From an uncultured Lachnospiraceae bacterium (GTDB taxonomy: Bacteria; Bacillota; Clostridia; Lachnospirales; Lachnospiraceae): a stretch of 64,000 nucleotides of DNA. A program made the position numbers and the translations under genes. Positions 9,921-18,543 of this stretch are shown here, piece after piece (within the stretch, counting starts at the first letter, position 1; each line of letters begins with the position of its first letter). The notes under the pieces were generated by a model. That model had not been told where the DNA came from and made no database searches. It saw nothing but the letters and a program-made list of their open reading frames with translations. The DNA lies in assembly GCA_910587155.1 (NCBI GenBank), contig CAJULA010000005.1, forward strand, positions 1 through 64,000. Direction: 5' to 3'.

Positions 9921-12140
9921 TTGAGAAATTTAGAAAGTGAATTGCAGAAATCGATATTAAAATGGTACAATTTTAAAAAGAATACCAATGTGCTTTTTGT
10001 AGGAGATAATGAAAATCTTGTCGAGTTATTCCGGGGGCAGAATTTTCGGATTACTCATGTATCAGTCCGTGAATCCGCAAAGACTGATTTTATTGAGGAT
10101 AATAGAGCATATTTTGACTATATTGTAACGATCGGGATATTGGAAACCTGTTATGAGCCGGTTGAAATGTTAAAACGTTGGAGAAGTATGTTAAAAAGTA
10201 GCGGCCATTTCCTTTTAGGAACTGATAATCGTTTGGGGTTGCGTTATTTTTGCGGTGACAGGGATCCGTTTACTGGCCATAATTTTGATGGAATTGAAGA
10301 TTACAGAGCATATGACAGTGGAAATATTAAAGCAATGGGTGGAAGATGTTATGATCGTTATCAAATAGAAATCATGTTAGGTGAGGCTGGATTTTCTAAG
10401 AGAAAATTTTATTCTGTGCTGCCTAATTTAAGCAGGACGCAATTGGTTTATGCGGAAGATTATTTGCCCAATGAAGAATTAGCGATGCGTTATTTCCCGG
10501 CATACCACTATCCGGATACTGTATTTTTACATGAGGAACAATTATATACCAGTTTGGTCAGAAACGGTTTATTTCATCAGATGGCCAATTCTTATTTAAT
10601 CGAATGTTCGGATCAAAAGGATTTTTCAGATGTTGTTCATGTAACTCTTTCTATAGACAGAGGGCCAGAACAGGCATTCGCAACAATTATTCGAAGCGGG
10701 CGGAGAGTGGAAAAATACCCGTTATATCCACAAGGGAGAAAAAAACTGCGGCAATTGTTAGATAATGCAATGGATTTAAAGGAACATGGTATATCCGTTG
10801 TTGATGCGGAAATCAGGGATGGTGTGTATTGTATGCCCTATATTTCTGCACCAGTGGGAAATTCTTATATGCAGGAATTGCTTCTGTATGATAAGGATGG
10901 GTTTATCGAACAGATGGATCGTTTTTATGAAATCATTTTACAGTCTTCAGAACATGTTACAGAGAATGAACTTGGTGTTATATTAAAGAGGGGTTATATT
11001 GACCTTGTTCCTTTGAATTGTTTTTATTTAGATCATGAATTTGTATTTTATGATCAAGAGTTTTATGAGGAGAATTATCCGGCAAAGGCAATTATGTATC
11101 GGGTTATTACTATCATATATGATAATGATAAAACACGAGAGAGTATTCTTCCTTCTGTTTTTTTCTGGGAAAGATATCATATGAGACAGCATTTATCATT
11201 ATGGCAAAATATGACTATACAGTTTACAGAACAACTTCGTAATCAACAAGAATTAGCATTTGCAAACGATCGCTGTTTTGCTAATCGCCACATTATTGAT
11301 TTTAATAGGATGAAAATTAATGAAAGCAGGGGATTTTATGAAAGGTTGTTTAGAGACAACTGCTTTGAAGCTGTTAAAGGTAAGGAGATATATGTCTTCG
11401 GCGCCGGAAGATATGCAGATAAATTCTTGGCATTTTATAAAGACGAGCTAAATATAAGTGGCGTTCTGGATAATAATTCATCGAAGTGGGGATTGGAATT
11501 CCGGGGTATTACTGTTGCATCGCCAGAGATACTTATCCAAAGGGATGCGGATAGCTATAAGGTAATCGTCTGCGTAAAAAATTATGAATCTGTTGTGAAA
11601 CAGCTTATGCGCATGGGTGTCCAAAATATAGGCATTTATGACGTCAATCATATTTATCCGGGCAGGCAAAGAGAACTTCCTGAAATAAAACTGGATTCAG
11701 ATCAATCAAAAAAGAAATATCATATTGGTTATATAGCCGGTGTATTTGATTTATACCATATTGGACATTTGAATATGTTCAGGCGTGCAAAAGAACAGTG
11801 TGATTATCTGATAGCGGCGGTTGTCTCTGATGACGGAGTTAGAAATAATAAAAAGCGGGAACCTTTTATTCCTTTTGAAGAGCGTATTGAAATGGTTCGT
11901 TCCTGTAAATATGTAGACGAAGCTGTAGAAATACCATATTTATATGGGGGAACAGTTGATGCTTATCAGAAATACCATTTTGACTGTCAGTTTTCAGGAA
12001 GTGATTATATTGACGATCCGTGGTGGCTGGAACAGAAAAAATACCTGGAAGAACATGGTGCTGAGCTTGTATTTTTTCCATATACGCAGAAAACCAGTTC
12101 TACCAAGATTAAGGCATTGATTGAGAGAGGATTAGCATAA
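9921..12140 (+). CDS. Multidomain protein: methyltransferase-like, Rossmann module, TagD-like cytidylyltransferase
   Basis: This is a large cytoplasmic protein of about 739 residues. Residues 20-170 look like a SAM methyltransferase-type fold (VLFVGDNENL, then the TDNRLGLRYFCG segment). The middle (about 200-480) has YIDLVPLNCF followed by VFYDQEFYEENYP, which may be a kinase/phosphotransferase-like part, but I am unsure. Residues about 490-590 are the recurring module (IYVFGAGRYADKF, LDNNSSKWG). The end (about 600-739) is a clear TagD/glycerol-3-phosphate-cytidylyltransferase-type nucleotidyltransferase: GVFDLYHIGHLNMF contains HxGH, and QKTSSTKI stands at the usual RTxGISTT position. It should activate a phospho-alcohol as a CDP derivative for the downstream LicD proteins. 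TTG 9921 has GAGGTGG six bases upstream. A GTG at 9912 is the alternative start. Confidence 0.78.
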   Translation: MRNLESELQKSILKWYNFKKNTNVLFVGDNENLVELFRGQNFRITHVSVRESAKTDFIEDNRAYFDYIVTIGILETCYEPVEMLKRWRSMLKSSGHFLLGTDNRLGLRYFCGDRDPFTGHNFDGIEDYRAYDSGNIKAMGGRCYDRYQIEIMLGEAGFSKRKFYSVLPNLSRTQLVYAEDYLPNEELAMRYFPAYHYPDTVFLHEEQLYTSLVRNGLFHQMANSYLIECSDQKDFSDVVHVTLSIDRGPEQAFATIIRSGRRVEKYPLYPQGRKKLRQLLDNAMDLKEHGISVVDAEIRDGVYCMPYISAPVGNSYMQELLLYDKDGFIEQMDRFYEIILQSSEHVTENELGVILKRGYIDLVPLNCFYLDHEFVFYDQEFYEENYPAKAIMYRVITIIYDNDKTRESILPSVFFWERYHMRQHLSLWQNMTIQFTEQLRNQQELAFANDRCFANRHIIDFNRMKINESRGFYERLFRDNCFEAVKGKEIYVFGAGRYADKFLAFYKDELNISGVLDNNSSKWGLEFRGITVASPEILIQRDADSYKVIVCVKNYESVVKQLMRMGVQNIGIYDVNHIYPGRQRELPEIKLDSDQSKKKYHIGYIAGVFDLYHIGHLNMFRRAKEQCDYLIAAVVSDDGVRNNKKREPFIPFEERIEMVRSCKYVDEAVEIPYLYGGTVDAYQKYHFDCQFSGSDYIDDPWWLEQKKYLEEHGAELVFFPYTQKTSSTKIKALIERGLA

Positions 12141-12158
12141 AGTAAAAGGACATTTGAG

Positions 12159-14201
12159 ATGACAGGTTCAGATATGATTGCTTCTCTGACTGCCAATGCT
12201 TCTGTTTGGGAAATAGGGAAGCAAGCAGCTTTACACGACCAATATGATGTAGTTTTTCTTTCTCTTGTCTGGCCGGCACAGGCAGCAAAAGGAAGTACTA
12301 CAGAAGATTACTATACAGAGTATTTAAAATCCCTGCTTCCGTTCTTAAAAACGGAAGGCAGGGTGCTTTTGGTTGCGGAAAACAGATATGGTATTCAAAA
12401 TTGGTGTGGAAAAAGAGAGGTTTACACAGGAATACCTTTTGAAGGTTTTGCAGATTGCCAGACTAAAAAGACGTGTCGGGCTTTTCACAGAAAAGAACTG
12501 ATAGATATACTGGAAGCAGCAGGCCTTTCAGCATATCGCTTCTATTATCCGATGCCTGATTATGATAATATTGTCAGAGTCTATACAGATACGATTCAGC
12601 CTAGACTAAGTGAAGCAGCTATATTGGGATACAGATATACTAAAAAAGATAAGGCATCTCTACTCTTTCGGGACACAGATGTTTTAAAAGATATTATCTC
12701 AAATGGTGCATTTCCTTTTTTTGCTAATTTTTTTGTGGTAGAGGCAGCCAGAAAACAGGAGCATTTATTAGCTGAATCAGAGAAGATAATAAATCAGTTT
12801 AATAAGGAACTTGAACGAGTAGTCGATAATGGACAAAAAGGGAAAGCCCCTATGTTGGAGCAGAGGGAAGAAGCGAAAGATATGGCTCTTCAGGTGCAAA
12901 CTCGTTACTTATTGGCGGCCAAGGGATATGTCGATTTTGTACAGAAGGATTATGACCAGCCATTGATTAATCAGGTGATGAAGATCCAGCTGGATTTGCT
13001 GAAGAAGTTGAAACAGGTTTGTGATGCGCATGGCCTGCGGCTGTTTGCCATATACGGCACATTACTGGGGGCGGTGCGGCACGGCGGAGTCATTCCGGGG
13101 GATGATGATATAGATGTGGCTTTATTCCGGGAAGATTATGATAAGCTCTTGACGCTGGAGGAAGAATTTGAGGATCCATATTTTTTGCAGACCCCATGGA
13201 ATGACGATTGTTTTTTTGGCGGGTTTTTAAAACTGCGGAACCGCAATACCACATCCATTCATCCGCAGAATAGGTGGGTGGAGTGCTGTGAGGGAATCGG
13301 GATTGATATTTTTCCTTTGGACAGAGGATATAAGAACAGGGCAAAGGAAAAGTGGAAAGAAAAGAGAATCTGTTTTTATCAGAGACTGCTTTATGCTAAG
13401 GCATATGGGCATTCTGCCTGTTTTATGGATATGCCACTTCTGATCTGGAAAAGTTATAAATATTTAGGGAAACTGTTTACAAGACAACAGATGGCTGACC
13501 GGCTGAATATGATTATGGGTAGAGGGGATGCCGGCGGGAAAGTACCGTTTGGAATATTTGCACATTATACGAGAGGAAGGGGAATTACGGCATTACCACA
13601 GGCGGCTTTTGAGGATGCAATTTTATTAGAATATGAAGATATGTGCATAGATGCACCGGAAGGATATGAGAAGATTCTTGAGAAGAGATATGGGAAAGAA
13701 TATATGCGTCTTCCTTATGGTGTGGAGGGGAAAAGGCGGCATGGATTTTATTCGGCTGATGTATCTTATCAGAACTACAAAAGACGTTTCAGCGGATTGC
13801 TTCATCTGGAGCCAGGGAATAAAGGGATTGTATTGTTTGCAGATGATACGGTGATAGAAATGTATTTTAAAGAGTATGGTGGAAAGTATCCGCCAAGTTG
13901 TATTGTGGCACTGGAAGATGGTTGTCTGCCCGAGGAAGTCAGAGGGATCCAGGTCATACCATTTAGCAGTTATCAGCCAGAGGATAAAAATACCATCTGT
14001 CCGATTGTCTGTTCTATTTATGTCAGAAAAATGGAACACAAGATGCGTCTGGCGGGCTACAGGGAGTATTATTTTTTCCTTGGTAACAGAGATTGGATGC
14101 TTCTGGAGAATCCGATGTATGCATTGTTGGAACTGAAGCGGCAAAAAGGGGAAGAAATAAACAGTGTGAAAGATATAGTGCGGCAAGAAGGGAAATATTA
14201 G
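12159..14201 (+). CDS. LicD-family phosphotransferase with N-terminal methyltransferase-like domain
   Basis: This 680-residue protein couples two domains. Residues 1-200 resemble the methyltransferase-like part of the preceding protein (AENRYGIQNWCGKREVYTG here, TDNRLGLRYFCG there). Residues about 270-500 form a LicD domain, with FAIYGTLLGAVRHGG followed by PGDDDIDVAL, the metal-binding aspartates of the nucleotidyltransferase-like fold. LicD proteins transfer phosphocholine or similar groups from CDP-alcohols to glycans. The C-terminal 150 residues are unassigned. Composition changes from AT-rich to GC-balanced around 12.9 kb, near the domain boundary, so the gene may be a recombination product. 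An AAAGGAC precedes the ATG. Confidence 0.8.
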   Translation: MTGSDMIASLTANASVWEIGKQAALHDQYDVVFLSLVWPAQAAKGSTTEDYYTEYLKSLLPFLKTEGRVLLVAENRYGIQNWCGKREVYTGIPFEGFADCQTKKTCRAFHRKELIDILEAAGLSAYRFYYPMPDYDNIVRVYTDTIQPRLSEAAILGYRYTKKDKASLLFRDTDVLKDIISNGAFPFFANFFVVEAARKQEHLLAESEKIINQFNKELERVVDNGQKGKAPMLEQREEAKDMALQVQTRYLLAAKGYVDFVQKDYDQPLINQVMKIQLDLLKKLKQVCDAHGLRLFAIYGTLLGAVRHGGVIPGDDDIDVALFREDYDKLLTLEEEFEDPYFLQTPWNDDCFFGGFLKLRNRNTTSIHPQNRWVECCEGIGIDIFPLDRGYKNRAKEKWKEKRICFYQRLLYAKAYGHSACFMDMPLLIWKSYKYLGKLFTRQQMADRLNMIMGRGDAGGKVPFGIFAHYTRGRGITALPQAAFEDAILLEYEDMCIDAPEGYEKILEKRYGKEYMRLPYGVEGKRRHGFYSADVSYQNYKRRFSGLLHLEPGNKGIVLFADDTVIEMYFKEYGGKYPPSCIVALEDGCLPEEVRGIQVIPFSSYQPEDKNTICPIVCSIYVRKMEHKMRLAGYREYYFFLGNRDWMLLENPMYALLELKRQKGEEINSVKDIVRQEGKY

Positions 14202-14316
14202 CTTCGGGAAAGTACAGGAGATTGACATCAAGATGGATGATTATAGTACTATTGGGTATTACAAAGATTAATGTTATAGGTACACAGTTAAAGATAAAAA
14301 GAGATTTGGAGATATT

Positions 14317-15969
14317 ATGAGTGAGTTAAATAAAACATATAAAATTGGATATTGTATGGCGGCGGTGGGGTTTGGTGATCTAAGACAGTATAATTGGTTA
14401 AAGAAGCTTTCTGAGAGTTGTGAAAGGTTTATCCTTGCAATTCCGGATGATGATATAATGATGAAACTTTATGCGAAGGATTCACCATATGGAGAGCCAA
14501 GAAAAATTACGGATTTATTGGCTTACTGGAATGATGTCAAATGGATTGATCAACTTGTAACAGTAACGGAGTCAGAATTATCCTATAGAGCTGCATATGA
14601 AAAATATGGATTTGATATATGTTATTATGGTTCTTATTATGGGAATAACTTCATACAGGATAGATTATTTTTGGAAAAGTGTGGGGTTGCCTTTTCTTCA
14701 GCGATACCAGAAAGTATAAGAGGAATCAATGTAGGCAATGCAATTAAATTATTTTTAAAGAAAAATAAGGTTTATAAAATTGTGCTTTTTGGAACAGGAA
14801 TTTATTTCAATTATTATATGGATAATTACGGACAGGAATTTATTCCTGCCTATGCCGTAGATAATAATACAGAAAAATGGGGAATAGAAAAAAGCGGTAT
14901 TTTGATCGAAAACCCTAAAAAACTGAAAGAAGAAAAAGATGCGATTGTTATCATATGTGCAAAGGAGCATAAGATCATTGGGGAACAGCTCAGATCTTAT
15001 GGTATACTAAATTACAGGTCTTTATTATATCAGAATGACATTGCGCTTTTGGAGGATTTTGATATTTTTCTTTCAGAGCAGGAGTCTACATGGCAAACAT
15101 TAAATAAGGTGCAGGAAATAAACTATAATATGTTGGAAATTTTTGATGACATTTGCAGAAAGCATGGAATAGAGTATTGTTTAAATTATGGTTCTCTTAT
15201 AGGCACGTTACGTCACAAAGGATTTATCCCATGGGATAACGATGTCGATACTATAATGACCCGCCAAAATTGTGACAGGCTGAAAAAGTATATAGATGAA
15301 TTTCCTAAGAGTGATTATTATTGGTTGACGCCATTTACACTTGGTAAGAAGAAATATTTCGATTGTGTTTATAGAATAGGTTATAAGCATGCCTATGCAA
15401 GAATGGAACAGGATTATTGTGATTACTACGAAAACTTATACAATGGAATTCATTTGGATATTTTTTTGATTGATAAAACTTACGATGATTGGCGGGGACG
15501 TTTACAGCGTAAGGCTTTAGCAATTCTTTACGGATTGATGAACGCGTACCGACATCCTAAGTTTTTTGCTGATTATCCACCTGATTTGCAGAAAAAGAAT
15601 AAGATATTGTGTGCTGTTGGGAAATATATTCCTCTTCGATGGATGCAGCATAAAGCCGAAAAAATTGCCAGAAAGTTTAGCAATAGAGAAGATGCACCAT
15701 ATTATTTTATAAGTAATGATTCTCTTAGAATGTTAAGCATTTTATTTCCTGCCGAGGATTTTGAACATGTGGTTGATACTCCATTTGGGAAAGTAACTTC
15801 TATGATTTATAATGGTGCGGATCATATTTGCAGAATGAACTTTGGTGATTATATGCAATTGCCGCCGGAAGAAGCACGGGTTCCACACATGGGAAGGGTG
15901 ATGATGAAGGCGGACGATTTTGTTTTTTTGGAACCCAAAAGAAAGTATATGGATTATTCAATAGACTGA
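14317..15969 (+). CDS. LicD-family protein with degenerate cytidylyltransferase-like N-terminus
   Basis: This 550-residue protein has three parts. Residues 1-130 align by eye with TagD-like cytidylyltransferases (YKIGYCMAAVGFGDL, a KLSESCERFILAIPDDD strand pair, then a VKWIDQLV segment), but the catalytic HxGH is replaced by residues around GDLRQYN, so this part is probably inactive. Residues about 145-245 form the recurring module (IVLFGTGIYFNYYM, VDNNTEKWG). Residues about 270-510 form a LicD domain, with CLNYGSLIGTLRHKG then PWDNDVDTIM. It is the second LicD gene here and is AT-rich, unlike the C-terminal half of the first. GGAG lies five bases before the ATG. Confidence 0.8.
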   Translation: MSELNKTYKIGYCMAAVGFGDLRQYNWLKKLSESCERFILAIPDDDIMMKLYAKDSPYGEPRKITDLLAYWNDVKWIDQLVTVTESELSYRAAYEKYGFDICYYGSYYGNNFIQDRLFLEKCGVAFSSAIPESIRGINVGNAIKLFLKKNKVYKIVLFGTGIYFNYYMDNYGQEFIPAYAVDNNTEKWGIEKSGILIENPKKLKEEKDAIVIICAKEHKIIGEQLRSYGILNYRSLLYQNDIALLEDFDIFLSEQESTWQTLNKVQEINYNMLEIFDDICRKHGIEYCLNYGSLIGTLRHKGFIPWDNDVDTIMTRQNCDRLKKYIDEFPKSDYYWLTPFTLGKKKYFDCVYRIGYKHAYARMEQDYCDYYENLYNGIHLDIFLIDKTYDDWRGRLQRKALAILYGLMNAYRHPKFFADYPPDLQKKNKILCAVGKYIPLRWMQHKAEKIARKFSNREDAPYYFISNDSLRMLSILFPAEDFEHVVDTPFGKVTSMIYNGADHICRMNFGDYMQLPPEEARVPHMGRVMMKADDFVFLEPKRKYMDYSID

Positions 15970-16058
15970 TATATGATGAGAAATCAGGTTTTGTCTCCGC
16001 TTTGAAGATATGGGGATTTGAGGTAATCAGTGGATTAATAAGTTGAGGGAGCGTACTG

Positions 16059-17291
16059 ATGAAAAATGGAAGATATAAATTGACACCGAAGCGCTTTTTG
16101 TTTATGTACTTAGTAATATCGATGATTTTAGGAATGTATTATCTTTGCTATACAGGTGGAGAATGCCTGAAGCTGATACTCCAGGAAGCTGATTTTTGTT
16201 TTATGGATTTTTTTAATCATATTTATTATGTGAAGGAGCCGCAGTGTGTATATGATGTGAATTTCAACGCTTGTTTTCCTCCGCTTGCGTATATGCTTTA
16301 CTGGCTTCTTAGTAGGATGATACCGGTAGACGGTCTGGCTATAAATGATGCTTCTTCGTTTACTTCCTATGGGATTTTGCTTTTTTGCATTTATCATATT
16401 TTGATGGGGATATTATTTTATGCAGTTATCTCGGGGTTGTTAAAAAGCTGCGGAGAGAAATTCTGTTTGTTGTTTACACTACTGATCTGTGTATCGAACG
16501 TATTTATCTTTAGTGTTGTATGGACCGGAAATGCCGCCTTGCTTGCATGTATTGTGCTGCTCAAGGCTTTTGAGTTGCGGGATCGCGAGGATAAGCGGAG
16601 CCGGGAACTCGCATTGCTTTTGATTGCGGCAGCGGCAGGACTGAAAATATATCCTGCGCTTTTCGGGATTTTTTATTTGAAAGAAAAGCGGTACAGGGAG
16701 GCTGTCAGACTGATCATATATGGTATTGTATTCTTTTTTGTCCCTTTCGTTTTTTTCGGCGGCGTACATGGACTGTTTCAGATGCTGAAGAATCAACAGC
16801 AATTACATTCTGTCGTATATTATGGATGGAGGAACATCCAGGCAGTATGGAATCAGATGGACAACCGGTTTTTAATGATGAATATGCCAATTATCGGGAA
16901 AATACTTGCAGGCCTATATGCGGTCATTGCCATGACAGGAGGATGGATCCTGGAAGACAAATGGAAACGGTTATTTTTATTATGCAGTATCATGATTGTT
17001 GTGCCTTCCTGGAGCGGTTCTTATACGATTATTTACCTAGTACTGCCGCTGGCTTATTTTTTGAGCGGGCTGCGGGAGCAAAAGACAGATTACGTGTATG
17101 CGACATTATTTGCGATGATGTTCAGCTTTTTTGTCTGGAATATACCGGCGATTACGGATCTTACCGGAGATCTGTCCTGGGTAGTCAGATATGTACCGAT
17201 CTACATGATGGGGGTTATGCTGGCTGTTGAAACGATCATAGCGGGATGCCATCTGTTTTTGGACGGAAAGCTGATCAGAATAAAATCATAG
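16059..17291 (+). CDS. Polytopic GT87-like membrane glycosyltransferase
   Basis: This 410-residue protein has about ten transmembrane segments. The first periplasm-side loop holds FMDFFNHIYYV and, further on, ACFPPLAYMLYWLL. This matches the layout of DUF2029/GT87 mannosyltransferase-like GT-C proteins, in which an Asp in the first loop is catalytic. Such proteins use polyprenyl-phosphate sugars outside the membrane. The ATG is preceded by TTGAGGGAGC. It ends the first glycan operon, because the next gene is of unrelated function. Confidence 0.65.
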   Translation: MKNGRYKLTPKRFLFMYLVISMILGMYYLCYTGGECLKLILQEADFCFMDFFNHIYYVKEPQCVYDVNFNACFPPLAYMLYWLLSRMIPVDGLAINDASSFTSYGILLFCIYHILMGILFYAVISGLLKSCGEKFCLLFTLLICVSNVFIFSVVWTGNAALLACIVLLKAFELRDREDKRSRELALLLIAAAAGLKIYPALFGIFYLKEKRYREAVRLIIYGIVFFFVPFVFFGGVHGLFQMLKNQQQLHSVVYYGWRNIQAVWNQMDNRFLMMNMPIIGKILAGLYAVIAMTGGWILEDKWKRLFLLCSIMIVVPSWSGSYTIIYLVLPLAYFLSGLREQKTDYVYATLFAMMFSFFVWNIPAITDLTGDLSWVVRYVPIYMMGVMLAVETIIAGCHLFLDGKLIRIKS

Positions 17292-17311
17292 GAAAGTAAG
17301 TGGGTGCGGGT

Positions 17312-17845
17312 ATGGATGCATTAAGGAAAGAGGAAGTGTACACCCTTGACGATATTTACGCGTTGCCGGATGGGGAACGGGCGGAGCTAATTGAAGGACA
17401 GATTTATTATATGTCTGCGCCTGGCAGAACTCATCAAAGGCTTGTGGGTGACGTGGCATATCAGATAGAGAGCTACATCAGGCATAATAATGGAACGTGT
17501 GAGATGGACATTGCTCCGTTTGCTGTTTTTTTAAATGATGATGATACAAGTTACGTTGAACCGGATATTTTGGTTGTGTGTGACCTTTCCAAGCTTGATG
17601 ATAAGGGATGTCATGGGGCGCCTGACTGGATCATTGAGGTTGTCTCACCGGGAAGCAGACAGATGGATTATTACAGGAAACTGTTTCTGTACCGTATGGC
17701 GGGTGTCAGGGAGTATTGGGTCGTTGATCCGGACAGAAAAATAACAACAGTATATAATTTTGAGCATGATGCGATGGAGGAATATTCTTTCGGGGAACAG
17801 GTGCCGGTTGGGATATATGAAGAGCTTTTTATCAAAACAGGTTGA
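17312..17845 (+). CDS. Uma2-family (DUF820) PD-(D/E)XK nuclease-like protein
   Basis: This protein of about 177 residues has the Uma2 hallmarks: LPDGERAELIEGQIYYM at the N-terminus, AFAVFLNDDD-type strand, VEPDILVVCD supplying the active-site aspartate, and PDWIIEVVSPGS supplying the E-x-V part of the fold. Uma2 proteins are numerous in Firmicutes and cyanobacteria, and their biological role is unsettled. ATG 17312 is chosen over an in-frame GTG at 17300, and neither has a strong ribosome site. The gene starts 21 bases after the glycosyltransferase stop. Confidence 0.85.
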   Translation: MDALRKEEVYTLDDIYALPDGERAELIEGQIYYMSAPGRTHQRLVGDVAYQIESYIRHNNGTCEMDIAPFAVFLNDDDTSYVEPDILVVCDLSKLDDKGCHGAPDWIIEVVSPGSRQMDYYRKLFLYRMAGVREYWVVDPDRKITTVYNFEHDAMEEYSFGEQVPVGIYEELFIKTG

Positions 17846-18184
17846 ATGCCGGGACGGGGGATTTTGTGGCACAATATATAGCATACGAAGCCGATTGCAG
17901 ATGCAATATATGGATAAAAAGGAATAATTTGGGCAGTGTGGGCAGTGTGGATTTGACGTGCCAGATACAACTACAATTTGTTGACTGGTAGTGGTTAAAA
18001 TGGCGTGATATTTGTAACTTTTTATATTCATGCTATATACATTATTAAGATGGTGTGTTATACTACAAAAGTACTATTGGCTGTTTCTCACAAAGTGAAA
18101 GAGCAATATGGGATTCAGTATGAAAAAATTACAAGTATACATGATGATGAATATTGCATAATATATGAAAGAGAGGAATTTAAA
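17846..18184. other. Intergenic stretch with a 9-bp tandem repeat
   Basis: This stretch holds no convincing gene. Two copies of gggcagtgt stand in tandem at 17931-17948. An AT-rich region follows with a TATACT at about 18059 that could be a -10 box but has no good -35. The open frame that precedes the small protein at 18185 continues back to 18005 without a ribosome site. Confidence 0.4.
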
Positions 18185-18361
18185 ATGGAAGAACCTATAT
18201 GCTGCCCGCCAAGGGTAGACACGTTTTTAGCAGTTACAAAAGTGAAGCCAATATCACCAGAAAAGCCGCGAAAAACAGTAAAAGAGAAACATAAGATAGA
18301 AATGGAACTGGAAGCCTGTCTTGATGATGATTTGGAAATGCCGGAAGATTTTTGGGCTTGA
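18185..18361 (+). CDS. Small acidic hypothetical protein
   Basis: This 58-residue protein has a cysteine pair near the start (MEEPICCPPR), a basic middle and an acidic end finishing EMPEDFWA. GAGAGG stands eight bases before ATG 18185, which is why I prefer it to the in-frame starts at 18005 and 18050. I do not recognise it. Size and charge would fit an antitoxin or immunity-type protein, but no toxin gene follows directly. Confidence 0.45.
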   Translation: MEEPICCPPRVDTFLAVTKVKPISPEKPRKTVKEKHKIEMELEACLDDDLEMPEDFWA

Positions 18362-18451
18362 AAGTACGGATACTATTTTGCCATAAATTGGCTTGGTTAA
18401 TTTAAACCCTGCCAGTTAAATTACCATCTGCTAAATGAATACTGCGTTTGA

Positions 18452-18502
18452 AAAAAGAACAATCTGGCATGAAAATGTCAGATGTCTTTTTATTTCTTTT
18501 AG
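18452..18502 (+). terminator. Rho-independent terminator
   Basis: A run of A is followed by a stem AATCTGGCAT / ATGTCAGATG around a GAAA loop and then a T-rich tail (TCTTTTTATTTCTTTT). It would end transcription after the small protein. It also shows that the in-frame TTG at 18448 cannot be the natural start of the next gene. Confidence 0.7.
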
Positions 18503-18543
18503 ATAATTTAGGGGTAAAACAGACAAAAGAAGGGGGAACTTTT

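Noticed and set aside
14221..14260. TTGACA followed by a TACTAT before the second LicD gene
   Set aside because: The spacing is about 19 bases and the TATAGT alternative is 14 bases away. Neither is a normal promoter.
17931..17948. Tandem gggcagtgt as a start of a CRISPR-like or iteron array
   Set aside because: There are only two copies of nine bases, with no spacers and no cas or rep gene nearby.
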